Under the pieces are notes generated by a model. The model was not told the DNA's origin. It saw only the letters and a list, made by a program, of their open reading frames with translations, and made no database searches. Below, piece after piece: positions 38,028 through 50,078 of a stretch of 64,000 nt of DNA. The stretch covers positions 73,895-137,894 of the forward strand of contig JAHBMJ010001768.1 of assembly GCA_018398765.1 (NCBI GenBank), written 5' to 3'. The translations under genes and the position numbers were made by a program. How positions within the stretch are numbered: the stretch's first letter is position 1; every line of letters starts with the position of its first letter. This stretch comes from Chromera velia. Taxonomy: Eukaryota; Sar; Chromeraceae.

Positions 38028-38790
38028 TTTGATATCATGCGGCTTATAATCACTCAGCTACAACGTTTTTTCTAGCGTTTTTCTCTCTTTTTTTAAAAAA
38101 TAGAATACTATATTAAGTAATAGTCTAAGTTTATCACATCGCTCCTGCGTTCTCAACCCTCTCTCTTCTTTAATTATGATCGAGTTTATGATGTTTCATC
38201 ACATTATAGAAATTGATTGATTACTTTAATAAGTTTAAATAGCTATCGTCAATTAAACTTGCACCTGTGATAATTGAAGAGACCCATGTATGTATACGTC
38301 GTCCGGGGATTGATTGATTGATTGATATGTTCCGCCCTAGGACCTTCCCGCTATGATTATAATTTAATTTACCTAGGGTTTAGCATTAATCAATCAATCA
38401 ATCAGTATAGCCGTCTGGCTCAAATTGCGGCTTTACAGGCATTATCCCCAGGAAGTCTCCCCAGGAGATGACTCTTCTTCCTTCACTAGTTCCTTCACTT
38501 AAATCATTCAAAAATGAAGCTATGACGCTTCTGTGCCTTTGGCGTAGGTACGTGCAGGAACCGTGACGGCTTTTATAGATCAAAAAGAGCTTGATGTCTT
38601 GGGGGTAACAGTAGGTGACAGACATTACTTCTGCATAAGATGACTTAAAGACAAAAATTCTACAACCTATATGCCTATATATGTTAATATATGTTTATTA
38701 ATGCCTACTATATATGCCTATATATGCCTGTGTACGTACAGACAGACGGTCTCCTAAAAAAGGTTTAAAGGTAGGTCTATGTAGGTCTCC
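38028..38790. other. AT-rich island with inverted (GATT)n/(AATC)n
   Basis: A+T-rich DNA begins right after the chlorophyllase-like stop. GATTGATTGATTGATTGAT (38309-38327) and its complement (about 38386-38404) bracket about 60 bp holding two CCTAGG sites, so the stretch could fold as a hairpin or be a small inverted-repeat element. A minus-strand frame of 75 codons (38398-38625) has no recognisable similarity. Confidence 0.6.
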
Positions 38791-38859
38791 TCTATAAGTG
38801 TGTATTCTGAGCAATGCCATGCTTGCATGCAGGCTGCTCCACTGACCATTCTGGACGTG

Positions 38860-38950
38860 CGCCCCCCGGCCCCCGGCGCTAGGCATGCATTGCATGGCGC
38901 CCGCGCGGAAAAACCTCCGCCCCCCCCCCCCCCGCCGGCGCCCCCCAATG
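38860..38950. promoter_or_regulatory. GC-rich block upstream of the transporter
   Basis: A C-rich and CpG-rich stretch with GGCGC, CGCGCGG and a C15 run lies about 230 bp before the transporter start codon. It resembles the GC blocks at 7408 and 33718, so it is a candidate promoter element. No core motif is certain. Confidence 0.35.
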
Positions 38951-39182
38951 AGCCCATTGTTAATTTGAAAGACTTTTCCGCGTCGATCGCGTATCGATCA
39001 CTAATTCGGTCATATACATTCAGTTTACAATTCGGCAAAGAATCAGAAAGGACATACGTACAGTCCCTGCATGATTTCCACTGTTCTGTCAACTGCACTC
39101 GAAAGCAAAGTGAATCAGAGGTTGTTTCCAGTTTTGACAAACAGAGGGCAACTCTTTTGAACCAGACTGAGTAAGGGAGTGC

Positions 39183-42100
39183 ATGGAGACCGCAACCGCA
39201 CCGACAGTCTCGGCCCAGGAGGCCAGAGAGCTGAGAGATCTGGAAGCCGAGGGTGGCAAAGATACCCCGAAGAGTGTGCCTTGTGATCTGGAATGTCCTC
39301 AAGGGGGCCACATCAGTTTCTCCAAGGTGAGTTTGATCCTTCGCGTGTCGATCTTGATTGTGGATTGTCAAAACTCGCTTCAAGATCTTTCGCTTTGAAA
39401 GGAAGCCAACAGTATGGTATCCACAGCGAGTAGTGCAAATCGATTAAGTTGGACAACCTCAGACTACGGGTGCAGGCCGGCACGTAGTGAGGTCGGTGGT
39501 CGGTGGTCAGAGACGGAGACGGAGACGAGGATGCTGTCTTTCGAGACCAACATCCTGTGCACAGTCGTGTCTGCGTATCTGCCCACAAGATCGCCGAATA
39601 AATACTGGGCTGTGGTCAGGTGGAATCTTGTTTCGGCTCACTGCTTTGCTGCGTGCGCACCTCACCTTACCGTTCCTTATCTTTCGTTGACTGACCCATT
39701 CAAAAAAACACAACTGATTTTTCCCCTTCTACTTCCTCACCTCCCCACTTGCTGCCCGGGCCGTTTTCAGGTGGCTGTGTCGGGCCTCGGCTTTCTTGCT
39801 GACGCCTATGACCTCTTCGTGGTGAATCTGGTGATGGAATTCATCGCCGAGGAGTACGGAGACGGCAGCTCTGCAGAGAGACAGCTGATGTCCTCCTCCA
39901 TCCTCTGGGCGTCGATCTTTGGGCAGCTGAGCTTCGGGTACCTGGCTGATGTCTTCGGAAGGAAGGTGATGTTCGTCACCACAGTCATGCTCATCACCAT
40001 AGGAGCGGTCAGCAGGTCCTTGCTCTTGATTCCTTCCTTTGTGTCCATGCACAGCTGGATGCTTCAGATTGTCTTCTGTCCACTTTCTTCTTTCTTTCTG
40101 CATGAGAGAGACTATGCGGAATATCGAGGGGACGGTTCCGTCCCTCTTATCTTCCTTTTGTATTGGTATTGTCGAAAAAGAAAGATTTGAACCTTCTCTC
40201 TTTTGTCGCCTGCCTAAGGGGAAAAGAGAAAAAAATAAAGTCTCTCTCGCGGGGTCTTCCGATAGGCACCCATCAGATCTTTCTCCGAGCTCCACTTTCA
40301 CCGGCCGGCCTTGTCTCACTCACTCACTCACTCACTCACTCACTCACTCACTCACTCACTCACTCACTCACTCACGCGCTCACTACGCGCTCACTCACTC
40401 ACTCACTCACGCACGCACTCACTCACTCACGCGCTCGCTCACTCACGCGCTCGCTCACTCACTCACTCACTCACTCACTCACTCACTCACGCGCTCACTA
40501 CGCGCTCACTCACTCACTCACTCACGCACGCACTCACTCACTCACGCACTCACTCACTCACTCACGCGCTCGCTCACTCACTCACTCACTCACTCACTCA
40601 CGCACGCACTCACTCACTCACTCACTCACGCACTCACTCACGCACTCACTCACTCACTCTCTCTGGTCGTGCTCTTCCGCCTGTGATGCTCCATTTTTCA
40701 TTCCAATCTGAGAAGCAGGCACTCAGCAAGGGAAGAGTTGTTCTTCCTTCCTTCCTTTTCTGTCTGCCCACACAGATGTCGTCATCTTTGTTCTTCCTTT
40801 TTTTCTGTCTGGTGTCTTCTCACCTCTGCTGTTCTCTCTCTGTCTCTGCATGCAGCTGCTCTCTGCGTTCTACTTTTTTTTTTCTTTCTCTGTCTCTGCA
40901 TGCAGCTGCTCTCTGCGTTCTACTTTTTTTTTTTTCTTTCTCTGTCTCTGCATGCAGCTGCTCTCTGCGTTCTACTTCGACCAGATCGGCATCAGCGTGT
41001 ACGTGTGGGTCCCCGCCTTCCGCGTGGTGATGGGAATTGGCATCGGCGGGGAGTATCCCCTGTCTGCGTCCGTCTCCTCAGAGTGCGTCGGGCCGAGCAA
41101 GAAGGGTCGCATGCTGTCGTTGGTGTTCTCTGCACAGGGTGTGGGGGCAATCCTGTCCACAATGGTGTTCCTCCTGTGCATCCTCGCCGGCGCCTCCGTC
41201 GGTTTCACCTGGAGGTTTGCTCTGGCCTTTGGAACGGTGCCGACGATCATCGCGGTCGGGCTCCGGCTCGTGATGGAAGAGCCGCAAGAGTTTGCAGAAG
41301 CAAAAAAGAAGCAAAAGGTAAAAAGCGGGAATGGGAATGTGGGAGAGTTTTCTGCTGGTTGTTGGAATACATTGAGAGCGTACAAGTGGCCTCTAGTGGG
41401 CACAGCGGGGTGTTGGTTTCTTTTGGACGTCTCGTTCTACGGCAACACGCTGTTCTCTGGTGAGATCTCCAGTGTGTTGGGCCATGACCCCACCCTCCGG
41501 ACGAAAACAGTGAACTCAGTTATCATCGCCGCCCTCTCCATCCCCGGGTATCTAGTCACTGTAGCCACAATCAACAGAATCAGACGAAAGACACTGCAAT
41601 TGTGTGGATTTGCCGCCTTGGCAATCGTCTTTGCTCTGCTAGCAGGTCTCTTTGACATTTTGACTTCTCACCCCGCCGCCTTCCTTCTGCTGTACGCGTT
41701 GACTTTTTTCTTTTCCAATTTTGGTCCCAACGCGACGACCTACATCATTCCCGGGGAGTTCTATCCCCCCAGAGTCAAGGCAACACTTCATGGTATGTCG
41801 GCTGCGAGCGGGAAGCTGGGTGCAGCAGTGGGGGCGGTGATATTCGCCCCATTCGTTGACCAATCGCTGGGTGTGGAGAAGGAGCGGGAGAACGTGAGGT
41901 GGATCATGACTGCCTGTGCAGGCGTTGCTGCCCTCGGAGCAGTTTGGACTTTTCTTTTCATTCCGTCGTACACCGCAGCATCTTTGCCCGCACTTCGAGA
42001 TTCGTACCTGGAGCTCAACACTAAGTCCTCCATTGTGTGTGAAGCGAGCGTGTGCCACCCAGATTTGATGATCGCAGCAGAGGGCGATGCCCCCCCCGTC

Positions 42101-42199
42101 TCCAGGGGTGTGACGGAGGACAGAGGGGAGGAAGAGGGGGAGGTCAGAGGGACCTCAGGGAACGGAGAAATCCAATCAACAGTCGCTGTGTCAGTTTGA
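39183..42199 (+). CDS. Phosphate:H+ symporter, MFS PHS family, three exons
   Basis: Imports inorganic phosphate across a membrane, by family. Exons 39183-39326, 39771-40007 and 40958-42199 are all phase 0 and give 540 aa, typical for PHT1/PHO84-like carriers with 12 membrane segments. The first exon is a soluble N-terminal tail. The second starts with GFLADAYDLFVVN, the PHS form of segment 1, then FGYLADVFGRK, the MFS loop 2-3 motif. The third carries GIGIGGEYPLSASVSSE, the family signature in segment 4, and NFGPNATTYIIPGEFYPPR with HGMSAASGK, the conserved segments 10-11 region. The acidic C-terminal tail is probably cytosolic. The acceptor of the last exon is triplicated (40850, 40900, 40952); only the third leads into the family sequence. 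Plasma-membrane location is inferred. Confidence 0.88.
40312..40660. repeat. (CACT)n array in the transporter's second intron
   Basis: About 350 bp of CACT with CGCG variants and internal higher-order repeats (CACTACGCGCTCAC occurs twice). It lies in the acceptor half of the intron and reads (CTCA)n in the sense strand. Confidence 0.95.
40833..40985 (+). repeat. Triplicated acceptor-exon junction, phosphate transporter
   Basis: Three copies of a 50-52 bp unit hold TCTCTGTCTCTGCATGCAG followed by the first bases of the exon. Exon starts would be 40856, 40906 and 40958. Copies 1 and 3 are in the same frame (102 bp apart), copy 2 is not. The first two run into T-stretches, the third into the true exon. 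Confidence 0.95.
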
Positions 42200-42226
42200 G
42201 AACTGTACAGCGGCATGCATTGAGAG

Positions 42227-42257
<31 letters not shown>

Positions 42258-43029
42258 ACAAAGTAATTGCATGACTTTCTTTGGCATGCGGCGAGTGCGC
42301 CATCCTGCGTTGACGGAAGAAAATAGACAGACTGACTGTCTGCAGGCATGCCCTTTTTTCGTCCTTTTGCATGACTCTTTTCTGTCTTATTGCAGCGGTG
42401 TTGTTGCTTGGCCCTTTTCTGCTTTGTGTGTCGCATGTCTCTTTTTTTATGGATGAACGTGTGGTGGCGCGATGAAGTTGTGCAGAGCACTTCTTCGAAG
42501 AAGTACCGCTGCACGCTTCCTTTTTTGGTGCTGGACGAACAAAAAGGGAGGAAGGACGCAACGGAAGGAGTTCCTCCTCTGACTTTGCTTATTTTCACTT
42601 CACGGTGAAACAAACAGAACGATTGACTCCCGACTTCGGTGATGAAGCAGCTCTCTCTGCGCTGCCTTGGATGTGCATGAGAGTGAGTGGATGCATGACC
42701 GTTAACTCGTTTGTGTGTCGTTGTAGTGAATGCATGCATGCGTATTGATTGGGGTGAAACGAAACGATGAGTCAGACAGAAAGAGAATGCAAGAGAAGAA
42801 TGAATGAATCCTTTATAGACCTTCCGTTCATTTACGGCGGCATGGGTACCCTCCCTGAGAGAGAACAAGCAGCCTGGAGGGAACTGGGGACTCTGACTAA
42901 ACTGTCTGTCTCTATAAGCTGATCGATCGAGCCGGCATGTATCGGCTTGCTTCCTTGCGTGCGTCAAGTTTGACAGACAGAGAAGCAAAAGGCTGCGAGG
43001 CGCGTTTGTCCCCCCTTGTGTGTGTGCGT

Positions 43030-43060
<31 letters not shown>

Positions 43061-44460
43061 GCCTCTCTCGAGTAATTTCCTGACTCTCGAGATGACAGAC
43101 TTGTGGTGAGAGGTTTGGGTGAGGGGAGCGGTGCAAAGTTTCTTTCGGTGGTTTGAAAAGAAAAGAAAGTGACAGCGGATTGCGCAAATTGAGAAGCAAG
43201 GCAAGGAAAAGAGCACGGGGGGGGATGGTTGAGGGAAAAAGGAACGGTTCTGTAGCAGAGAAAATAATTAAAGGCTGATGGAAGGAAGGAACCAGTCAAG
43301 GAGGAAACGAAAGAACGACAGAAAGAAAATGATGACCCGATTATGCCCACCCAAGGAAGGCAAAAATTATTTCTCACCGTCCTTCTGACAAGTTCTGAGA
43401 AGAACAGACTGCAGAAAAAAGTAGACAGAGGAAAAAGATGACCGTGAAGATGATCGATCGATGGTCGATGAGGGAGCATGTCAGAGAGCGATCAAAAGAA
43501 GATCGGCCGGCGTACAGATCATTGATTGTAGCTGCTGCATGTCTCTCCACTCACCTATGCATGCATGCATGCAACGTGCTCACGTAAGTGCATGATCACC
43601 TCCTTTACATAATACGGCAGGGCCTCGTACGATCGGTCGATCCTTCAGTGCACTTCTTCCTCTTCCGATGTCTCGTCCGTTGCTTTTCTCTTCCTCTAAG
43701 CTCTCCCTCTCCCTCTCTCTCTGTTGGCACGTAAACTCGCTTCGCAGCCTGAAGGCGGGCGCTGTTTGGATGCTTGCAGCGTTTCTATGGGACCTGTGGA
43801 CTTTTTTTTTCGTCCTTTGACCTGCATGAATGCCTCCCTTGGTTGTGTCCTCCCTTGCCTCTCCGTCTCCCTCTGTCCTTCTGACTCTATCTGCCTGTTG
43901 GTTCATGCATGGATCATGCATGCGTGCGTCAGTCCATTGACTCCGCCCCTCCATTCTCACTCCATCCATCCATCTATCCATGCATCCATCCATTGGAAAA
44001 ACGAAAGAGGCGACCGAGCCTTTATTCATTCATTGATAATTGGTGCACGCTCTTGGAAGAAAAACCTCTAGCTCTCCTTTCCAAGCGCCCATCTGCTCCT
44101 TAGAAGATCTGCTCAAGAGAGAAATTAATCCGGTTTGGGCGAACTGTGAAGCGTGTGCTGGTTGCATGGAAAGAAAAAGTACACAGGTGCAAAGCGCACA
44201 GCTGCTTTGAACCACAGTGAGGAAGCACTGGCTCTCAGTGTCTGTTTTCGGGTGAAATCTTTGTCGTCGACGGGAACTTTCCACGTTTCCAAGAAGCCTC
44301 TGTCAGACGTGTGCATGCATGTGTTCATCGTTGAGCTTTACTCCTTGAATCGTTTGGAGAAGCGTCTGCTGCACTAAAACGATTGCATGGACTGCATACG
44401 TGTGATCGACCGATTAACAGATTCACTTCCATCTGGACCTCCATACATGCATCTCAGGCT
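42200..44460. other. Intergenic, no confident gene
   Basis: About 2.3 kb downstream of the transporter. Frames of 60-340 codons exist, mostly on the minus strand, but none shows splice-consistent coding or a recognisable motif. A minus-strand stretch at 44125-44310 (containing FLETWKVPVDDKDF) looks the most protein-like. Simple repeats include (GAAA)n at 42232-42257, (GT)n at 43018-43060 and TGCA-rich stretches. Confidence 0.45.
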
Positions 44461-44830
44461 CGATCGGTACGCATAGACTTATTGCACGTTAGTTAAAGTT
44501 CTTTCTAGAGTTCTTTCCTAAGTTTTTGCTGATGCAGTGGCATATTGATCTAGATGTTGATTCATATATTGATTTTATGAATTAAATTATGATCATAGGA
44601 TCTAACTTACGCTGCCTTGGACTAGACGTTAGAGAGGTTAAAACCTAGGTTAAAACTAGGGTTAAGATATGCTAGAAACTCTAGTAGAAACTGTGAATAT
44701 GGAAAACTCTAAGCTTATATCGCACTACAGTAAATGTCATAAAATTATATTGCCAATCATTAGATTTATATACTAGGATTCTAGCTAGGATTCATAGTGA
44801 TATAATTTAAAACTTAAAACTATAAAAATG
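44461..44830. other. AT-rich island left of the retroelement
   Basis: A+T-rich with CCTAGGTT/AACTAGGGTT-type short repeats. It ends about where the retroelement-related sequence begins, and a smaller AT-rich stretch (47190-47330) lies on its other side. These could be element ends or a preferred insertion environment. Confidence 0.6.
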
Positions 44831-45124
44831 AATAAAACCATATATAGGCTCACCAGCTTTAACCGCCTCAGAGAGACACAGCCAGGAATGAGTGAGAGCA
44901 GCCAGCCGGACAGAGAGAATCAGTCAGGAGCGACTGTGAGCAGACAGGCAGACAGAGAGAATCGGCCAGGGGCAAGTGAGAGCAGCCAGACAAACAGGGA
45001 GAAACAGACAGGGGCGAGAGACAGAAGACAGGAAGCCGAAGAGCATACACCCACCGCCATAACCACTCATATGTCAAACTAGACAGGAAGAGGGGACAAC
45101 CCGATACACAAGACAGCTAGATAG

Positions 45125-47016
45125 GCAGCCGCCCTTTCATCATTTTCAGCTTCCTCCCCCATTCCATCCTCCCCCTCCTCTCCCCCCCCCTCTTCCCCCT
45201 CCCCCTCCCCCTCCCCTTCCTCCTCCTCCTCGTCCTCCTCCTCATCCTCCTCCTCCTCCCCCTCCTCCCTCCACTCGTACCACCCCTCAGCTCGCCCACC
45301 CGCCCCACCCCTTGGCGATTCGCACCACATAGCATCGTCCTCTTCAGCCGTCGCCGCGTCTGCCCGAAACGGAAGCAACTGGTTTTTCACAGCGGATAGA
45401 TGGAGTGCAGGGGTAGCAGCCGGAACAGAGAAGAAAAAGCAACAACAGCAGGAGCCCGATCCCCCCCAGAGATACTGGCACCAGCTTTGGTATGCGGATG
45501 ACGCGTCCAATACCGGCTGGTTACGCCAGCTGCGAGCATGGCTGCGCGAGTTAGTCAAGAGGGGGCCCGCGGCAAGGTATGTAATGGAGGTGGACAAGTT
45601 GATCCTTGTAGTGCTCCCGCAATTTCTACAGAAAGCCAAGGAGATTTTTGCAGAGTTCCCTGACCTGCAAATAGTACAGCGGACGCGTCTCCTAGGGGAG
45701 CACGTAGGCACGGACGCATACAGAGAAAAATAGGTGCAGGAGAAGGTGAAAGAGTGGGCCGGAAACGTGGAGAGAGTCGCAACAGCAGCAAAATTTGCCC
45801 CACACGAAGCATACGCAGCCTGTTCAAAATCCCTGCAGCACGAATGGAAGTTTATGGCGCGGGTAGTGCCAGGGGCGGGGGGACAGATAGGGCAGCTGGA
45901 AGGCACGATCAGAGACCACCTCATCCCCGCCCTGATGAAAGGACGATGGAATGGAGGGCTCCCCACCCAACATGACGTATGGCTGAGAGACGTTGCCGCC
46001 CTCCCGGTCCAACTGCTAGGCCTAGGCATCCCCAAACCCACCGAAACAGCGGACAGGGACTACAAAACCTCAACCGCAGCCAGTGAAGCGATCACAGAGG
46101 CCATCCTTCGAGGAAAGGATATAGACACAGACGAGCACGTGAAGAGGGGGCAGAAGGCAAGGGTAGCCCACAAAGAAGCAGTAAAAGAAGCAGTAGAGAA
46201 GGAGTGGGAGAGATTAGGCAGCCAGTCAGGGCAGGCAGCCAGTGATGACCAGTGTGAGGAAGTTAGGCACTCAAAGGAAAAGAGGCAGTCAGGATGGCTG
46301 ACGGCCACCCCCCTGAAGGAACATAGAATGAATCTCAGCCCAGACGAATTCCAGGATGCGATGATAATCCGATATCAAGGGAGGGTAGGGGGGGAGAAGA
46401 GCAGATGTGAGGGATGTGGGGGAAGGTGGAGTCTGCAACACGTCCTTAACTGCCCAGTCAGGGGACTGCCCACGCTGCGACATGACGAAGTCAACCGTAC
46501 GTGGGCGAGTCTAGCAGCGGAAGCATACCCGCAAAGGAGCCGATTATAAGGGAAGAAGGGGAGGTACAGGGATGTCCAGCGCTAAGGGGGGACTTCCAAG
46601 TCCGGGGGGCCTATGCTCCACAAAGGCTGGCAATTTTCGATACCAGGGTGATAAACCCACACGCCGCCTTGAGGGAGAAGGTAACCTGGACTCAAGCCAT
46701 CAAAGCAGCAGCAGAAGAAAAGAAGAGGAAACATGGGCAGGCAAGTGTGAACAGAGGGTGCGACTTCACCCCACTCGTGAGTGCGGTCAACAGGACGATG
46801 GAGGGAGAGGCAAAGATGTTCTTGAAGAGGGTGGCAGAGCGATTAAGTGAGAAATGGGGGCAACACGTGAGTAAGACGTACGGCCAGATCCGAGCCCGAC
46901 TGCAGATTGCCCACCTGAAAGCGGCAAGCGCGTGTATTTGGGGGACCAGAGGAGTGCAGGGGGAGGGCTGGGAGGAAGGAGGAGTAGGCAGTGCGCTGGT
47001 CATGACTGATGGGTAG
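45125..47016 (+). mobile_element. Decayed non-LTR retroelement with R2-type domain order (RT, CCHC, REL-endonuclease)
   Basis: The fragment retains the palm end of a reverse transcriptase (LWYADDASNT; YADD at 45491-45502). It continues to a C-x2-C-x7-H-x4-C zinc motif at 46406-46453, then RHDEV, and last a segment with FDTRVINP (about 46637-46660) that fits the PD-(D/E)XK restriction-like endonuclease. RT with YADD, CCHC and then REL-endonuclease is the order of R2/NeSL/CRE-like LINEs. It is broken: no N-terminal RT fingers, an in-frame TAG at 45731-45733, and a frame change near 46500-46560, where the frame ending at 46549 gives way to the one ending at 47016. The 5' side is a Ser/Pro-rich tract (45125-45300), not RT-like. 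Target-site duplications were not found. The exact clade is uncertain. Confidence 0.75.
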
Positions 47017-47459
47017 GAAGTACTTAGCAAATGCCGAAGAAGGCATTCGGACAGAGGAGTGTCAAGTAAGAGGTCACATAAGAGAGAGAACTAGCAGCAA
47101 GAGCAGTAACCAGGATAGAAGGAAGAGATGAAAGACGTATAGGCCAGACGCTAGGAACAAACTGTAAGTCAATGCCAGTCAGACCGCCTCAATTCAATTC
47201 AATTCATATTCCTATAGCTATATCATAATGATTTAATAATAAAATTAGAATAAATTTAGCTTGGTATTTAATATAGATCAAGTGGATCTATACTCTGATT
47301 ATCTACATTACTTGTAATACTCGACATGATAGAGTCAAGTATCACCATCCACCGACTACTAGATCGACCCCCTGTCCTTGACGTACCTTGTCCAGGCTAC
47401 AGTCCGGCTGATCGATGCCGTCAATTTGTTTCACTGGCATGGTACGATTCGATCATGCA

Positions 47460-47549
47460 TCACTTTGCCCCAAGCACATTGATCGGCAGCTTGAGGTACG
47501 AGATGCCGTTTGACTCTGGAGCCGGTAGGTTGCCATTTCGCAAATTCAC
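47460..47549 (-). CDS. Possible terminal exon of a small minus-strand gene
   Basis: After a (GT)n tract and a GTGTGCAG acceptor (sense), 29 codons run to TGA: VNLRNGNLPAPESN, then ISYLKLPINVLGAK. Codon pattern and acceptor look genuine. A hydrophobic stretch upstream (48129-48055, minus), which ends in a possible phase-0 donor, could be a preceding exon, but it has no ATG. It could equally be chance. No family is recognised. Confidence 0.22.
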   Translation of the reverse strand: MNLRNGNLPAPESNGISYLKLPINVLGAK

Positions 47550-47680
<131 letters not shown>

Positions 47681-48284
47681 TCAGGCCCGGCGGGACTACG
47701 GCAGGGCCGTTGGAGCCTGTCTGTCTGTATTCAGTGGGATAGTCATACGTACATACATGAAGAGTCTACCAGACGTTTCAATCTGAGACTGGACGCAATT
47801 GTGGTCCTGCACTTGGACGGTTCTCGGCCTCATGCAGAAGCCGAATGAATCAAGTCTGCATCCATCACGGCTGCCGGACCCAGGCTGCCACCGGACCAGC
47901 GCAAACAGAAGACAGGAAAATCGCATGCACTAGCTTACAGCCAAAATGACGCACGCAAAAGCCTGAACGATGTACGCACCATCCAGGCCAGAGGGACATG
48001 CAGACAAACATAAGTCCGGTCCCTGTTCGATGGCCCGATCGTATGCACATAAACCTGAGTATTCAAAGCCACAGTCAAAGCGAGCGTTGCAAGGAAGATG
48101 AAAAAGAGACAGAGTATTCGCAAAGTCAATTCTGCCTACGCATTGAAAAAGTGCAATTAAGATACAGAATTACAATGAAAAGTCCGTTTCTTTCTTTACT
48201 CGTGCCTCTCCCTCTGTTTGTGTGGTTCTGTTCTTTTGTCTGTCTGCCCTCCTTTTGTCCGTCTCGTCGTCTCTCTGATGCTGT

Positions 48285-49455
48285 CTAGTAGTCTGATCCC
48301 TTAATGCTTCTCCTGCTGACCTGAAGTGCCGCCAGGAGGTGTCTGGGGAATGGGAGTTTTGCGTCTTTTTCGTCTCTGATCTGCACGAACTCTTCTTTGG
48401 AGACCGTTCTCTTGATGTGTTTGTTCTCAGCCTTCTCCTTCCCGAGCTCTGTCTCCCACGCATGCTCACGTCCCGGCGCGTAGTCGTGTCCAACGAAAAC
48501 GCGAAAGTCATCAGGGAGACTGTAGATCTTTTGCACAGAGTCGTAAAGGTCAGACGATCTTCCACCGGGGAAATCGCACCTCGCGGTCCCAAAGTCCGGC
48601 ATGAAGATGGTGTCCCCAGCAAAGATGCAATCTCCCATCACATAGGTCATGCAGGCAGGGGTGTGGCCGGGAGTGTGCAGGGCAAGACAGGGCAGGTTCC
48701 CGACCTGGAAAGCCTCTCCGTCTGTCAGCAGTTTGTCGAATTGACTGCCGTCGCACTTGAAGTCACTGCCGAGGTTGAACAGGTCCGAGAACGACTTCTG
48801 GATTTTCGTGACTTCTGAACCGATCGCGGTGATCCCTCCGAGGCTGCTCTTGAGATACTGTGCTGCAGAGAGGTGGTCTGCATGCACGTGGGTCTCCATG
48901 ATCCACTGGACCTCCAGCTTGTTTTCCTCGAGGAAGCCAATCAACTGGTCTGCCGACCTGAAGGAGGTGCGGGCAGCTGCAGGGCTCCAGTCCATCACAG
49001 AATCCAGAATGGCGCACTTCTTCGTTTCTTCGCACACGACTATCTGCACACACACATATGCACAGAGGCCCGTGCATGCAAAGAAGTGTATATGTATCCT
49101 GAGGTCACGGTACAGCGGTTTGGTACGTATATATGTGCATACTTGTACATATATATACACCACGGACGGTTGGGAAATATCCATGTACATGCAGACAGTG
49201 TTCTCAAGCCGGGGACATGCCAAATGGACTCGCTTCACTTGTCAGGCTTGCGTTGAATCAGTCCGGCCGTATTTGGGTCACTCGGTCTGCTACTTGAGCA
49301 ACCGACAAGAAAGACGCATGCATACATGCGCCCTTTCAAGCTGGCGGACTTACGTATTGGCATGTCTCTGTATCCTTCTCAAAGAAAGCCTTGACAGTGG
49401 GCTTCGTTGCTGCCCTTGCTTTGGGGAGGAACGCAGCGACTGCTTCTGATGCCAT
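48285..49455 (-). CDS. Persulfide dioxygenase / metallo-beta-lactamase fold, ETHE1-Blh type, two exons
   Basis: Expected to oxidise glutathione persulfide to sulfite with mononuclear iron in sulfide detoxification, by family. Exons 49455-49354 and 49043-48285 join in phase 0 and give 286 aa. The metal-binding set is visible: THVHADH, then HTPGHTPACM, then the Asp of AGDTIFMPDFGTARCDF, then FVGHDYAPG. The GTARCDFPGG stretch and the WET...NKH tail resemble bacterial Blh/SdoA-type enzymes more than animal ETHE1. The N-terminus (MASEAVAAFLPKARAATKPT) is Ala/Lys/Arg-rich and could be a mitochondrial leader; this is not proved. The terminal -SDY is not a known signal. It shares a 620-bp spacer with the channel gene. 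Confidence 0.88.
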
Positions 49456-50078
49456 CGTTCCTTCTGGGAGTCACCGGAGGAAACAAGCGGCGAAATGGAA
49501 ACAAGCGGCGAAAAGATTAATTCTGCTGAGAAAACACAGCTGATCGGGCGTCGCACTTCAGGTTCGTTTCTTGTGGGGAGTCACCCTCTTGTCCTTGACA
49601 GTGTATTGGAATAAGCTCGACCACCCATGCACCTTGTCACAAAGAGCTATAGGTGCTCTGTTTCAGACTCGCGATAGAGGTAAGACGTGTTGATCTCATG
49701 CAGTGACAATGCATATCGAAGCCAATGAAGGTCAGTCGCACATGCATGCATGCACGGATACGCGCGCATGCATGTGCGCGATCGACTGCGTGCGTATATA
49801 GGTCAGGCAATTTAAGCCTTGCGACTGCATGTGACACACAGTTGATGATCGAAGACCCTTCGATCGAGACACTGAGAAAGACACGTATATATATAGAGAT
49901 AGCTGGAGAGAGAGAAAAAAGGAGAAATAGCGCTGGAACAAATTGTATACGTTGAACGAATCTTGGAGAGAAGTTTCAGACCGTTCATCGACAATGAAAA
50001 AAGTTGGGTGGATGATGTAGACGGACTCAGTCTGTTCCAGCACTAGAGGAACGAGGAACGAAAGGGAACAAGAGAAGG
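49456..50078. promoter_or_regulatory. Candidate divergent promoter, dioxygenase / channel
   Basis: A 623-bp spacer between head-to-head starts. It includes a tandem GGAAACAAGCGGCGAAA (about 49488-49516), TGCATGCATGCA and CGCGCATGCATG palindromic stretches (49741-49775), and GATC clusters. The GC-rich block seen in the other spacers is absent. Confidence 0.35.

Noticed and set aside
43580-44029. 149-codon minus-strand frame
   Set aside because: Composed of CATC and other low-complexity stretches with no motif and no splice-consistent neighbours.
45079-46041. 320-codon minus-strand frame with an acidic Glu run
   Set aside because: Antisense to the retroelement frames, which carry recognisable RT motifs; the Glu run mirrors the Ser/Pro (TCC)n tract.
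47935-48129. Secreted-peptide-like minus-strand frame with a hydrophobic start
   Set aside because: It begins with TTG, has no ATG and an immediate upstream stop; at best an internal exon.
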